Below, piece after piece: positions 52,636 to 61,393 of a stretch of DNA of 64,000 bases. The position numbers and the translations under genes were made by a program. This DNA is from JABDOU01 sp041567895 (GTDB lineage: Bacteria > Actinomycetota > Acidimicrobiia > Spongiisociales > SHLN01), in contig JBFGAX010000002.1 in the NCBI GenBank assembly GCA_041567895.1, positions 26,314 through 90,313 of the forward strand. Reading direction: 5' to 3'. The notes beneath the pieces were generated by a model. It was given only the letters and a program-made list of their open reading frames with translations, was not told the DNA's origin and searched no databases. Position 1 is the first letter of the stretch, and each line of letters opens with the position of its first letter.

Positions 52636-53422
52636 GTCGTTTCCGGCTTCTCAGCACGATGGCGAGGCCGATAAGGGCCGCCGAACCCAGCACAGCGGCG
52701 GTGGACACCAACGGCGATGGCCTGTTCACATCCCCCAGCCTGGTACGCATGTTGACAGGCAGCTTGAACTCCTTGATGGGCCAGCCTTCGGCTTCGGCCT
52801 TGGCCCGCAGATCTCTGTCCGGATTCACCGCAACCGGGTTGCCCACCGCCTCCATCATCGGGACGTCGGTAAAAGAGTCTGAATAGGCGAAGCTACGCGA
52901 GAGGTCGATGTCTCCTTCTACGGCCAGCTTGTGAATAGCGTCAGCCTTGGTTGGGCCATATGCGTAGAAATCGATACCACCGCTGTAGAGACCGTCACGG
53001 TCGATTGCCAGTTCGGTGGCGATGACATCGGTCACGCCCAGGTAGCGCCCGAGCGGACGAACGATCTCGATCGGGCTGCTCGAGACGATCACCACTCTGT
53101 CACCCTCGCGGTGGTGTTCGTCGATGAGAAACAGTGCCTCGGCATATACCAGAGGTTCCACCACTTCGTCGAGTGTCTCGCTCACAATGCGCTCGACCGT
53201 GTCACGGTCCCACCCTTTGACAAGCGTGGTCAACGACTCCCGGATTCGTTCCATCTGGTCATGGCTCGCGCCGAACAAGACATAAAAGGTCTGGGCCACC
53301 CCCAGCTTGAGAAGGGTCGAGAGATTGAGGAATCCGGCCTGGTATAGCTGCCTGCGGTAAGCGAGGGTGGACGATTTGGCGATGATGGTTTTGTCGAGAT
53401 CGAAGAAGGCTGCGGCTTGCAT
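52628..53422 (-). CDS. HAD-IB family hydrolase with C-terminal membrane helix
   Basis: From ATG 53422 the 264-aa product has the HAD motifs FFDLDKTII (nucleophile Asp), VIVSSSPIEI, the Lys of GPTKADAI and AYSDSFTDVPMME, the SerB-like IB class. A cap domain of ~100 residues lies between motifs I and II. A C-terminal helix (AAVLGSAALIGLAIVL) should anchor it. An M. tuberculosis relative, Rv3661, lies in the same place: divergent from the tad/ssd locus. Confidence 0.9.
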   Translation of the reverse strand: MQAAAFFDLDKTIIAKSSTLAYRRQLYQAGFLNLSTLLKLGVAQTFYVLFGASHDQMERIRESLTTLVKGWDRDTVERIVSETLDEVVEPLVYAEALFLIDEHHREGDRVVIVSSSPIEIVRPLGRYLGVTDVIATELAIDRDGLYSGGIDFYAYGPTKADAIHKLAVEGDIDLSRSFAYSDSFTDVPMMEAVGNPVAVNPDRDLRAKAEAEGWPIKEFKLPVNMRTRLGDVNRPSPLVSTAAVLGSAALIGLAIVLRSRKRLS

Positions 53423-53531
53423 CCCTCCAAGGTAGCCCTTTGGCGTCTGTTCGGGTGTCCCAATATTTCGCAGCGTACGTCTTGATCTCTCCCGGGCGAA
53501 CTGGCACCTTGACCCGAGACCGGAGGTGCAG

Positions 53532-54077
53532 ATGCAGGTAGTAGCCACCTGGGCTCCGGAGGACGGAATATTGGGCGCTCTTGCGCCGCTTGGTTTGGCG
53601 AACGCCCGCCCGACCTGTCTCGTCGTCGATCTCGATCCTGCCGGCCCCCAATACCCGGGAGAACTCAGTCTCGCCGACCTCGTCGAACGAGGTCCGACGA
53701 AAGCCGAGTTGTCGCCCGTTCGCTCCGGGGTGTGTGTGATGAAGAACGGCGGTGCCGGCGTAGTCGAGAGCATCGAAGTGATTCATGCCATGTCGTTGTC
53801 GTGGCCACACGTCGTTGTGCGATTGCCTGCCGCAGGCCTGGACGTTCCGTGGCAATCGGTCAAGGTGCGTCCATTGTTGCCCGGCAATCTGTTCGGCCGC
53901 CTGGAACAGCACACGGTCTATCAGCGCAGCTACTGGCCGGTTCCGGCTCCCGATCGAAGCATTGTCCTTCCGGTTCCCAGACCGGCGGTGGTGGCGGCGC
54001 TCCTCGCGGGCAACAGGGTCAGGCGTTCGCCGTGGGTCAAGGCCTGGGGACCGGTTTGGGATGACTCATGGGGGTAG
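53532..54077 (+). CDS. TadZ/CpaE-like (Rv3660c-like) protein lacking a visible P-loop
   Basis: The 181-aa product begins the tad operon behind GGAGG. It has ParA-like features: VVATWAPEDGILGALAPLGLA at the N-terminus, LVVDLDPAGP and SWPHVVVRLPAAG. A Walker A lysine motif (GxxGxGK[ST]) is not visible. The position before tadA and the size suggest a shortened TadZ/septum-site-type protein that no longer hydrolyses ATP. GTG 53526 is an alternative start. It overlaps tadA by 10 bp. Confidence 0.7.
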   Translation: MQVVATWAPEDGILGALAPLGLANARPTCLVVDLDPAGPQYPGELSLADLVERGPTKAELSPVRSGVCVMKNGGAGVVESIEVIHAMSLSWPHVVVRLPAAGLDVPWQSVKVRPLLPGNLFGRLEQHTVYQRSYWPVPAPDRSIVLPVPRPAVVAALLAGNRVRRSPWVKAWGPVWDDSWG

Positions 54078-55129
54078 TCGAGCGCTTGAGTCGCGAGCTC
54101 TTGAGTCGAGACGTCGCGCTCGATCGCGAATCGCTGCGTGGGGAGCTCGAGTCGCTCATCCCCGAGCATGCACCTCTCGCAAGACCGGCCGACATGGAAG
54201 CCGTGCTAGATGGTCTGGTGGGCCTTGGGCCGGTAGAACACTTCCTCGCCGACACCGGGGTCACCGACATCCTGGTGAACAGATACGACGATGTTTGGGT
54301 GGAACGTGCGGGGCATCTCGAGCACACGCCGGTCAGATTCTCGAGCCCCGATGCCGTGCTGGCGGCGATCGAACGCGTCCTAGCGCCGTCCGGCCTTCGC
54401 CTGGACCGCGCGTCACCCTCTGTGGATGCCCGCCTGGCGGACGGCTCACGTCTCCACGCGACGCTGCCACCGATCTCCGTTGACGGACCGGCTTTTGCCC
54501 TCCGTCGCTTTGTCCCGAAGGCTCGAACGCTCAGCGAGCTCGAGGCGGGCGGTTCTCTCGATCGTCAGGCTTCCGGATATCTCGCAGACGCGGTTCGGAA
54601 CCGCCGGAACATCGTCGTGACGGGCGGCACCGGATCCGGAAAAACCACCCTCCTCAATGTGTTGTCAGGTGAGATTCCCTCGTCCCAGCGGACGATCACC
54701 GTGGAAGACTCCGCAGAGCTTTCGCTGCAAGGTCACACGCTGCGACTGGAGTCGAGGCCTGCCAATGCTGAAGGAGCGGGCCAGGTGACGGTGCAGCAGT
54801 TGGTACGAAACGCGCTCCGGCTGAGGCCGGATCGAATCATCGTCGGTGAGGTTCGGGGTCCGGAGGCTCTCGACATGATCTCGGCGATGAATACGGGACA
54901 CGACGGATCGATGAGCACGGTGCATGCCAACGGACCTGACGAAGCGCTGTGGCGGATCGAGACGCTCGCACTTTCGGGTGAGCGAAGAGTGTCCGAGCTC
55001 GCTGTGCACCGTCAACTTCGATCTGCGATCCACGTGTTGGTCCACACCGCGCGCGTCACGGGTGGACGACAGGTTGCGAGCATCCACGAAGTCGATCGGC
55101 ATGGCCTGCGGGAGGTGTGGCGGTGCTGA
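54068..55129 (+). CDS. tadA: type II/IV secretion ATPase TadA/CpaF
   Basis: The 353-aa ATPase has Walker A VTGGTGSGKTTLL, the Asp box (TVEDSAELSLQG), RLRPDRIIVGEVRGPEALDMISAMNTGHDGSMSTVHAN and an N-terminal GVTDILVNRYDDVW domain. It powers assembly of Flp-type pili or a related secretion system. The 353-aa length is compact for CpaF. Confidence 0.95.
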   Translation: MGVVERLSRELLSRDVALDRESLRGELESLIPEHAPLARPADMEAVLDGLVGLGPVEHFLADTGVTDILVNRYDDVWVERAGHLEHTPVRFSSPDAVLAAIERVLAPSGLRLDRASPSVDARLADGSRLHATLPPISVDGPAFALRRFVPKARTLSELEAGGSLDRQASGYLADAVRNRRNIVVTGGTGSGKTTLLNVLSGEIPSSQRTITVEDSAELSLQGHTLRLESRPANAEGAGQVTVQQLVRNALRLRPDRIIVGEVRGPEALDMISAMNTGHDGSMSTVHANGPDEALWRIETLALSGERRVSELAVHRQLRSAIHVLVHTARVTGGRQVASIHEVDRHGLREVWRC

Positions 55130-55779
55130 TCGTCGCTGGAGTGCTGGTGGCCGAGCGTGTTCCGTGGATGCTGGTGTTGGCTGCTTTCGGGATAGCTCTT
55201 CATCCGTTGATAGCGCTTCTCATCATCGTGTTCTACGTCGTTTGGCATTGGACACGGCGAGACCCCAAACCATCTCCTGCAATGGAGGCTGCGTTCTATC
55301 AGCGACTCCTGAGCGAACTGGAGTCAGGTTCGAGCGTAAGAAGCGGTCTTGCAGCTGCGATCGCAGCGGAGCATGATCTCGACCTGGCGGATGTGGCCAG
55401 ACGACTGCATGCAGGCTCACATCTGGAATATGCCCTAGAGCCGCTCGAGCACCGGCTGCCCCATACGGGCATGCTGGCGAGAGCGGCTTTGCTACTCGGG
55501 TCCGAAACCGGGGGCGAGATCCGTTCCTCGATTGCGGACCTGGGAGCCATGGCCAGAGACTTGATCGAGGTTGAGAGGCAAGTTGGTGTCCACACGGCGC
55601 AGGCGCGCCTCTCTGCTCTGGTGGTGGGTGTTTTGCCATTGGTTGCAGCCATCGGTCTGATGGCAGCACGGGGTGGGCTTCCCGACCCTGGTATCGGCCG
55701 AGCGCTGGTTGTGGCGGGACTCGGTTTTCAAATCGCCGGTCTCGGATTCGTTGCGCTCATCTTGCGAGGATCGGCATGA
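55123..55779 (+). CDS. tadB: TadB-like membrane platform protein
   Basis: GTG 55123 with GGAGGT upstream gives ~218 aa; GTG 55117 is also open. Two or more N-terminal helices are followed by the T2SF-type cytoplasmic region (YQRLLSELESGSSVRSGLAAAIAAEHD, RAALLLGSETGGEIRSSIADLGAMARDLIEVERQVGVHTAQARLSALVVGVLPL). It forms the inner-membrane platform with TadC. Overlaps tadA by 7 bp. Confidence 0.88.
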   Translation: MLIVAGVLVAERVPWMLVLAAFGIALHPLIALLIIVFYVVWHWTRRDPKPSPAMEAAFYQRLLSELESGSSVRSGLAAAIAAEHDLDLADVARRLHAGSHLEYALEPLEHRLPHTGMLARAALLLGSETGGEIRSSIADLGAMARDLIEVERQVGVHTAQARLSALVVGVLPLVAAIGLMAARGGLPDPGIGRALVVAGLGFQIAGLGFVALILRGSA

Positions 55780-56393
55780 TGGCGATCGGCGCCGCGACGT
55801 TTTCCGCGCTGGTGGTTTCGAGGTATGTGTCGGGGAGGGCACTCGAGGTCTTCGTTCTGGTCTCTGCGGCCTTGTGGTGGCCCCACTTGACGATTCCCGT
55901 TGTCACGAGCATGGAGGTGCTCCGCAGGGCCAGGGGGCTCCGGCAAACCCGGCAGGGGACCATTGCCGCCGACCGGGAGCTCCTGCTGCTGAGCCAATCG
56001 GTTGGCATTGGATTGCGGGCGGGCCTTGCTCCGATACCCGCCCTGCATCGGGCGGCAGATTTGCTCACGTCAGATCTCGGTGCGGAGGTCCAGCGAGTTC
56101 TCCGGCACGGGGCTCTGGTCGGTGCAGGCCCGGCGCTTTCGGCAGGCGCGGGACGCGCCGGCGTCCTCTTCAGGATGATCGGACGCGCGGTTCAGACCGG
56201 CTCTCCACTCGCTGCGGCGGTGGACGCGACGACGGCCGAGATCGTGCGAGATCGACTCGCGACGAGATTGACAACGGTCCGCAAGCTGCCCGTGAGGCTG
56301 ATGATCCCCCTCACGCTTTGCATACTCCCCGGTTTCGTGTTGATGACCCTGGGACCGGTCATTGATCAAGCAGTAAAGCAGTTCTCGCTCTGA
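55776..56393 (+). CDS. tadC: TadC-like membrane platform protein
   Basis: The 205-aa product has the T2SF pattern LLLLSQSVGIGLRAGLAPIPALHRAADLL and RMIGRAVQTGSPLAAAVDATTAEI. A C-terminal helix pair follows (KLPVRLMIPLTLCILPGFVLMTLGPVI). It overlaps tadB by 4 bp (ATGA). Confidence 0.9.
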   Translation: MMAIGAATFSALVVSRYVSGRALEVFVLVSAALWWPHLTIPVVTSMEVLRRARGLRQTRQGTIAADRELLLLSQSVGIGLRAGLAPIPALHRAADLLTSDLGAEVQRVLRHGALVGAGPALSAGAGRAGVLFRMIGRAVQTGSPLAAAVDATTAEIVRDRLATRLTTVRKLPVRLMIPLTLCILPGFVLMTLGPVIDQAVKQFSL

Positions 56394-56407
56394 AGAAAGG
56401 AAAACGC

Positions 56408-56602
56408 ATGCACCAACGTACGCACGTAAACATGGCGGTCGACCACCCGGACACCGGACAGGCAACGGCCGAGTATGCCCTGGTGATTCTGGCCGCAGCG
56501 CTCATCGCGGTGGCTTTGATGACATGGGCGACCGGAGGGGGCGGCATTACGACATTGTTCCAAGCGGTGCTCGACAGAGTCATCGGCCTGGTGGGGGGGT
56601 GA
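56408..56602 (+). CDS. Flp-pilin-like DUF4244 protein
   Basis: The 64-aa product has a polar N-terminus, then GQATAEYALVILAAALIAVALMTWA, the prepilin-like G/A-E-Y-A-L helix. This is the DUF4244 family (Rv3656c-like), the presumed major pilin or pseudopilin of the actinobacterial tad locus. The Glu-5-like acid is kept. AGAAAGGAAAA precedes the ATG. The stop overlaps the next start (TGATG). Confidence 0.88.
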   Translation: MHQRTHVNMAVDHPDTGQATAEYALVILAAALIAVALMTWATGGGGITTLFQAVLDRVIGLVGG

Positions 56603-56964
56603 TGACCGATCGAGGTTCGGTAGTTGTTGAAGCCGCGATCATCATCCCACTCTTGCTCCTCGTCTTCCTTGCCGGCGTCGAGCTGTTCGGTGTCGCCCGA
56701 ACGCAGGTGGAAGTGACAGCCGCGGCTCGGGAGGGAGCCCGGCAGGCCGCAACCAGCCCCGACCCGGCGAGAGCCGTACAGTCGGTTCGAGCCGCGCTGG
56801 GACCGGCTACGAGATCGGATGCTGCCGTCAGCGTGCGCAGGCCGACAGTTGTGGGTGCCATCGCAACCGTGTCGGTCCGTGTCGAATATCGATTCGTCTC
56901 GTTTCTCTGGGGCGGTGTGCGCATTCCGCTACGTGGGTCGGCCTCCATGCGGACCGAGCGATGA
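56602..56964 (+). CDS. TadE-like minor pilin/pseudopilin
   Basis: The 120-aa product from ATG 56602 begins DRGSVVVEAAIIIPLLLLVFLAGVELF, the classic TadE E-A hydrophobic start, then VTAAAREGARQAA (helical). It corresponds by order to Rv3655c. It overlaps the next gene by 4 bp. Confidence 0.9.
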   Translation: MTDRGSVVVEAAIIIPLLLLVFLAGVELFGVARTQVEVTAAAREGARQAATSPDPARAVQSVRAALGPATRSDAAVSVRRPTVVGAIATVSVRVEYRFVSFLWGGVRIPLRGSASMRTER

Positions 56965-57422
56965 CTGCAGACGACCACGGGGTGGCGGGCATCGTTGCCC
57001 TCATGCTGGTCGCGGCAGCAGCGGTGTCCGGGCTTGCTTTCTTCACCGGTAGTCAGCTCATCGTTGCCCGTGTCGAGGCCGCAAACGCGGCGGATGCTGC
57101 TGCTCTGGCAGCAGCTCCCGTCACCTTCCGCGCGTTTGGCGCCCGCGGCTCCCCTCGTGCGGAAGCCGCTCGCCTTGCCGAGGCAAACGGAGCACGGCTG
57201 AAGCGTTGTTTTTGCACCGTCGATCACAGCATGCGAAGGAGGATCGTCGAAGTCGAAGTGGTCGTTGCTCGGAACTTATGGCTGCTTGGCACAGTGTCGG
57301 TACATGGAAGTAGCAGGGCTGAATTTGATCCGTCCCTCCTCTTGGAACCGGGCACGAATCCCCCGAAATCTGACGCAAACCCTCTCATGTTTTTCGGGCA
57401 AATACCGATGGATTCGTTATGA
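56961..57422 (+). CDS. Rv3654c-like TadE/TadG-family protein
   Basis: The 153-aa product has a first helix DDHGVAGIVALMLVAAAAVSGLAFF, then the VEAANAADAAALAAAP pattern shared with TadG/Rv3654c-type proteins, a Cys pair CFC and a beta-rich end. It overlaps its neighbours by 4 bp on both sides. Probably a minor component of the tad system. Confidence 0.85.
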   Translation: MTADDHGVAGIVALMLVAAAAVSGLAFFTGSQLIVARVEAANAADAAALAAAPVTFRAFGARGSPRAEAARLAEANGARLKRCFCTVDHSMRRRIVEVEVVVARNLWLLGTVSVHGSSRAEFDPSLLLEPGTNPPKSDANPLMFFGQIPMDSL

Positions 57423-57700
57423 CGCTGGCTCATAACATCTTCTACCGGGCCTACACACTCGTTGAGTCTGCAGTCGATTATGAATCGGCGGTTGAGGACC
57501 TCATCACCCTCGCACGCGGCAATCGCCATACGCTCGAGGCAGCCCGGGAATTGATGGATGAACTCGCGGTTGTCGGCGATCCTGGAGAGCGGTTGGATGT
57601 GGCTGCCGTCGTCGGATTCGATGAAGGAGTAGCCGATTTCGAGGCTTACCAGCGCAGCGCCGTCCGAACGCTCTTGAACCGGGCCGTGGAAGCGGCCTAA
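57419..57700 (+). CDS. small helical protein at the end of the tad operon
   Basis: The 93-aa product (ATGA overlap with the Rv3654c-like gene) is acidic and fully helical (YTLVESAVDYESAVEDLITLARGNRHTLEAARELMDELA). No signal peptide or membrane helix is seen. It is translationally coupled to the tad genes but has no recognised family. A cytoplasmic accessory role is inferred only from position. Confidence 0.7.
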   Translation: MTLAHNIFYRAYTLVESAVDYESAVEDLITLARGNRHTLEAARELMDELAVVGDPGERLDVAAVVGFDEGVADFEAYQRSAVRTLLNRAVEAA

Positions 57701-58089
57701 ACCGGTTCCTCTTTCAGGTGCATCGCCGTGACCGAGGTCACATGATGGTCGATCAAACCATCGGACAGTGTCATCATCTCTACCAGGTCCGCTGCCCCGA
57801 AAGACGTGTGGAGCACCGCCTCGAGCAACACGAGATCCTCGGCTTCCTCGGATTGTTCGGCAGAGAAGGTCACGACCTTCCCGAGGTTTTCCAGATACTC
57901 ACGCCACCATGCTTCGACTGCTTGTCGTCCTCTGGCAACCTGATCGATACGCATCATGACCGGCTCGGGACCATACAAACTCATGATCGTATCCAGATCG
58001 GCGAGAGCGACTGCGCGCAGGTATCGGTCAAGCACCCCGATATGGTGGTGGTCTCGTCGTCGAAATCGTGGGAAATCGACCCGGGACAT
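57697..58089 (-). CDS. NTF2/SnoaL-like protein
   Basis: The 130-aa product fits the NTF2-like cone fold: VLDRYLRAVALADLDTIMSLYGPEPVMMRID, GRQAVEAWWREYL and LVLLEAVLHTSFGAADLVEMMTLSDGLI. Such proteins are small enzymes or ligand-binding domains; which one is not readable. Convergent with the tad operon (4-bp overlap). Confidence 0.82.
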   Translation of the reverse strand: MSRVDFPRFRRRDHHHIGVLDRYLRAVALADLDTIMSLYGPEPVMMRIDQVARGRQAVEAWWREYLENLGKVVTFSAEQSEEAEDLVLLEAVLHTSFGAADLVEMMTLSDGLIDHHVTSVTAMHLKEEPV

Positions 58090-58218
58090 TCAACCGGAGT
58101 TTTGACCTCCGAAACGGACCCCGGATGAAATCGGCCCGTTCAGATTGTGGGGCAGTCCGAGCGGGCAGCGATGGCGCGGCAGATACAATGGCACTGCCTA
58201 AGAAAGGACCGAATCAGG

Positions 58219-58503
58219 ATGAGCTTCCTCGACAAAGCACGAGATGCAATGGGAGATATGGCCGACAAGGTGGCCGATGGGGTTGAAAAAGTGACCGACT
58301 TCGTCGACGAAAAGACGGATGGAAAGTTTTCAGAACAGCTCGACAAGGTCGACGACATGGCCGAAAAGCTGGCCGACAAGATCGACGGCGACGAGATGGA
58401 AGCCGCCAAGGACGCTGCTGGTGATGCAGTCGATTCTGCAAAAGAAGCCGCAGGCGAAATGATGGACGCAGCCGAGGATGCTGCCGAGGATGCCGTCGAG
58501 TAG
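58219..58503 (+). CDS. MT0933/Rv0909-type small helical protein
   Basis: The 94-aa product starts FLDKARDAMGDMADKVADG and continues VTDFVDEKTDGKFSEQLDKVDD, the MT0933-like (Rv0909) antitoxin family pattern. The C-terminal half is an Ala/Glu/Asp helix (EAAKDAAGDAVDSAKEAAG). No partner toxin is adjacent, so antitoxin function is not supported here. A perfect terminator follows. Confidence 0.85.
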   Translation: MSFLDKARDAMGDMADKVADGVEKVTDFVDEKTDGKFSEQLDKVDDMAEKLADKIDGDEMEAAKDAAGDAVDSAKEAAGEMMDAAEDAAEDAVE

Positions 58504-58527
58504 CGCGAACGTGACCTGCTGGTCAAC

Positions 58528-58560
58528 GAACAATGCCCCGGGTTACCCGGGGCATTGTTC
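58528..58560 (+). terminator. 15-bp hairpin terminator after the MT0933-like gene
   Basis: GAACAATGCCCCGGG pairs perfectly with CCCGGGGCATTGTTC around a TTA loop, followed by TGTTGT. It starts 25 nt after the stop codon and cleanly separates this gene from the deaminase. Confidence 0.92.
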
Positions 58561-58592
58561 TGTTGTAGGTACGGTTAACGGGAGGAGGCACT

Positions 58593-59030
58593 GTGGATGA
58601 GTTCTTGTCTGCGGCGATCAACGAGGCATTGGTCGGTGCAGAGGAGGGGGGTATTCCGATCGGTTCCGTTCTGGTGATTGACGGCGAAATCGTGGGACGT
58701 GGCCACAACCGTCGGGTCCAGAAGGCGAGTCCAGTGTTACACGCCGAGATGGACTGTCTCGAACATGCCGGGCGCCTGTCTGCGGCCGATTATCGGCGGT
58801 CGGTCCTGTATTCGACATTGTCTCCCTGTGACATGTGTAGCGGGGCAGTTTTGCTGTACGACATACCGCGTGTCGTCATCGGCGAGAACCGAACGTTTCG
58901 AGGGCCCGAGGAGTACGTTGCATCGCGTGGTGTCGTACTCCAAATCGTCAACGATGAGACGTGCATGCGCCTGATGAGCGATTTCATCGAGAACAATCCG
59001 GAGCTGTGGAACGAAGATATCGGGGTTTGA
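58593..59030 (+). CDS. nucleoside/cytosine deaminase (CMP/dCMP deaminase fold)
   Basis: The 145-aa product has the zinc motifs HAEMD (catalytic Glu) and SPCDMCSG, with the flanking GGIPIGSVLVIDGEIVGRGHN. The layout is close to yeast cytosine deaminase (Fcy1) and guanine/tRNA deaminases. The exact base cannot be told from sequence. The GTG start at 58593 follows GGGAGGAGG. Confidence 0.9.
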   Translation: MDEFLSAAINEALVGAEEGGIPIGSVLVIDGEIVGRGHNRRVQKASPVLHAEMDCLEHAGRLSAADYRRSVLYSTLSPCDMCSGAVLLYDIPRVVIGENRTFRGPEEYVASRGVVLQIVNDETCMRLMSDFIENNPELWNEDIGV

Positions 59031-59041
59031 ATGAACGCCGT

Positions 59042-61306
59042 CTAGTCAGAGTCGACACCTGCGGCTCGCAGAAGTGCCGCAGCTCCAGCTTTGTCGAGCG
59101 GGTCGTTGAAGTTCCCACACTTTGGCGACTGTACGCATGAAGGACATCCGCTCACACAAGGGCATTCATTGATGACCCGAAGCGTGGCAAGCAGGAGGTC
59201 GGCCGCCCGATCGAAACCAATCGGGGCTATACCGGATCCGCCGGCGTGACCGTCGTAGATGAACCATCCAGCACCGGCTTCGAGATCGGGGTGAAACGGG
59301 GTTGATATTCCTCCGATGTCCCAGCGATCGCAAATGGCGAAGAGCGGCATCATCCCGATGGCCGCGTGTTCGGCGGCATGAAGAGTTCCCGGTATCTCAC
59401 GGGGTCCGATCCCTGCCTCGTCGAACAGTGCATCCGGAATTGTGAACCAGAAGGCTTGAGTCTCGTAGGTCTGCGGTGGCAGTTCGAGGTACTCCATACC
59501 GAGGTTCTCGCCACCGCGTCGCGATTTGCGCTTGAAACCGGTGATCTGGGATTCGACTTGCACCCGGCCGTGTGCCAGGCCGACGGCTCCCAGCGGACGA
59601 TGTTCGGTGACCTCTAGAACTTCGATCCACTTGTCCTCTTTGGGTTCTGTGTAATAGCCGAGGGTCTCTTCGCTGACGCGAGCCTCCGATCGATCGAGGT
59701 CGAGTTTGTGTACGAGATAGCTCGACCCCTGGTGAAGGTACACGGCTCCTTCATGAACCTGACCGTAGGCCTGGGTTCGCCCAACGGTGCCGAGCAATTC
59801 ACCGCGACGGCCGTCAATGATCGAAATCGGTGGTCCACCCGACGAGCGGAGGCCGATGCCGGACGCGGGTGACGCTCCTCGACCCCAGATGAGCCCTCCG
59901 GCTCCGAGCCGCAGGCGCCCTTGAGCCACGAGTCGTGTGCCTGCCTCCTCGAGGTGGTCACCAAAGAAGCGCCTGTCAGCCGGCTCTAGCGGAAGCTCAT
60001 AAGCCGCACAGGTGAGATGACCGTCGAGAATCAGAGGGTTGGTGGGGTTGATAACGCCTGCCTCCGGTGCTCTGGAAAACAGTTGCTCGGGATGATGCAT
60101 GAAGTACTGGTCGAGTGCGTCGGAGCCGCCGACCAGAACGGCAATGGATTCGGCCCGAGAACGCCCGGCACGCCCCGCCTGCTGTCGCAGAGATGCGATC
60201 GTTCCGGGATACGTCGTCAGGATCGCCGCCTCGAGGCCTCCGATATCGATGCCAAGCTCGAGCGCGTTTGTCGTCACGACGCCAATCAGCTCTCCCGCAA
60301 ACAATCGCCGTTCGGTTTCTCGCCGGTCGGCCGCCTTGTAGCCTCCTCGATAAGGTGCCACGCGGTCGGCGAGCGCCGATGGCAGCCGATCTCTCACCCT
60401 GGCATAGATGAGCTCGGTTGCCTTTCGGCTCCTGGCAAACACGATCGTGGGATGCCCCTGCTCGACGATTCGAGCCATGACTTCCGCTGATTCGGCAACC
60501 GGGCTGCCGCGATCGCCGCTTTCGGGGTCATCGGCGTCGAGCGGAGGGTTCCACAACACCCAGTGTTTGCGACCCGTCGGGGAATCGTCGCGGTCGACAA
60601 CCGCCACTTCATCACCGATCAGCCCGGAAGCCAGATCATCCGGATTGCCGATGGTGGCCGAGGTGAACACGAACGTCGGCTGAGATCCATAGTGATCGGC
60701 GATGCGCCGGAGCCTTCGCAGAGTCATGGAAACATGGGTTCCGAACACTCCCCGCAACATGTGCATCTCATCTACAACGACAAAGCGAAGGCGGTGGAAA
60801 AAGTCGGCCCATCGGGCATGGTTGGGCAGAATGCCGATGTGCAACATGTCCGGGTTGGTGAGCAGCACATTGGCATGCTTGCGCACCCAGGTGCGTTGAG
60901 ATCTATCGGTGTCCCCGTCGTAGGTCGCAGCGACCAGATTCTTCTGGTCGAAGATTGCAAAACCCCTCAGCTGATCTTGAGCGAGGGCTTTGGTCGGGTA
61001 CATGGCGATTGCCGTCGATTTCGGTTCCTCCTCAATGGCCTCGGCGATCGGAATCTGGTAGGCAAGTGATTTTCCTGAGGCCGTCCCGGCAACGACGACG
61101 GTGTGGTTTCCGCCCCGCACCAGCTCAACGGCCTCAGCCTGGTGACCGTACAGCCCTGAGATCTGCAGAGACGCCAGCCGGGCGCGCACTCCCGGCGACA
61201 GGTCGATGTCGGCATAGACCGGCGAGCGCTCGGGGGTGATCTCGATGTGGGCCAATCGGCCGGCGACGTCGGGGTCGTCGCGCCACTCCTTGATCAGCCG
61301 GTCCAT
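59042..61306 (-). CDS. DEAD/DEAH-box helicase, MrfA/YprA family (DUF1998)
   Basis: From ATG 61306 the 754-aa product has Walker A AGTASGKSLAYQ, the DExH motif VVDEMHMLRG, FTSATIGNP, the family motif TTNALELGIDIG and QQAGRAGR. A C-terminal DUF1998-type domain ends with the zinc Cys set CPCVSGCPSCVQSPKC. B. subtilis MrfA with this architecture takes part in mitomycin-damage repair. By order and orientation it corresponds to Rv3649. Confidence 0.94.
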   Translation of the reverse strand: MDRLIKEWRDDPDVAGRLAHIEITPERSPVYADIDLSPGVRARLASLQISGLYGHQAEAVELVRGGNHTVVVAGTASGKSLAYQIPIAEAIEEEPKSTAIAMYPTKALAQDQLRGFAIFDQKNLVAATYDGDTDRSQRTWVRKHANVLLTNPDMLHIGILPNHARWADFFHRLRFVVVDEMHMLRGVFGTHVSMTLRRLRRIADHYGSQPTFVFTSATIGNPDDLASGLIGDEVAVVDRDDSPTGRKHWVLWNPPLDADDPESGDRGSPVAESAEVMARIVEQGHPTIVFARSRKATELIYARVRDRLPSALADRVAPYRGGYKAADRRETERRLFAGELIGVVTTNALELGIDIGGLEAAILTTYPGTIASLRQQAGRAGRSRAESIAVLVGGSDALDQYFMHHPEQLFSRAPEAGVINPTNPLILDGHLTCAAYELPLEPADRRFFGDHLEEAGTRLVAQGRLRLGAGGLIWGRGASPASGIGLRSSGGPPISIIDGRRGELLGTVGRTQAYGQVHEGAVYLHQGSSYLVHKLDLDRSEARVSEETLGYYTEPKEDKWIEVLEVTEHRPLGAVGLAHGRVQVESQITGFKRKSRRGGENLGMEYLELPPQTYETQAFWFTIPDALFDEAGIGPREIPGTLHAAEHAAIGMMPLFAICDRWDIGGISTPFHPDLEAGAGWFIYDGHAGGSGIAPIGFDRAADLLLATLRVINECPCVSGCPSCVQSPKCGNFNDPLDKAGAAALLRAAGVDSD

Positions 61307-61393
61307 CCGCACGAGGGTAGGCCACGGGTCGGACAATTGGAGCAGTGCTCGACAGAACTTCACTGACGCGAGATCCGGTAGCCTTGACCGGCC

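Noticed and set aside
58219..58503. Toxin-antitoxin module
   Set aside because: The MT0933-like protein is alone; neighbours are an NTF2-like protein and a deaminase, neither a plausible partner toxin.
58593..59030. tRNA adenosine deaminase tadA
   Set aside because: Shares the zinc motifs but the flanking sequence fits cytosine/nucleoside deaminases better; also the name would be confused with the pilus tadA at 54068.
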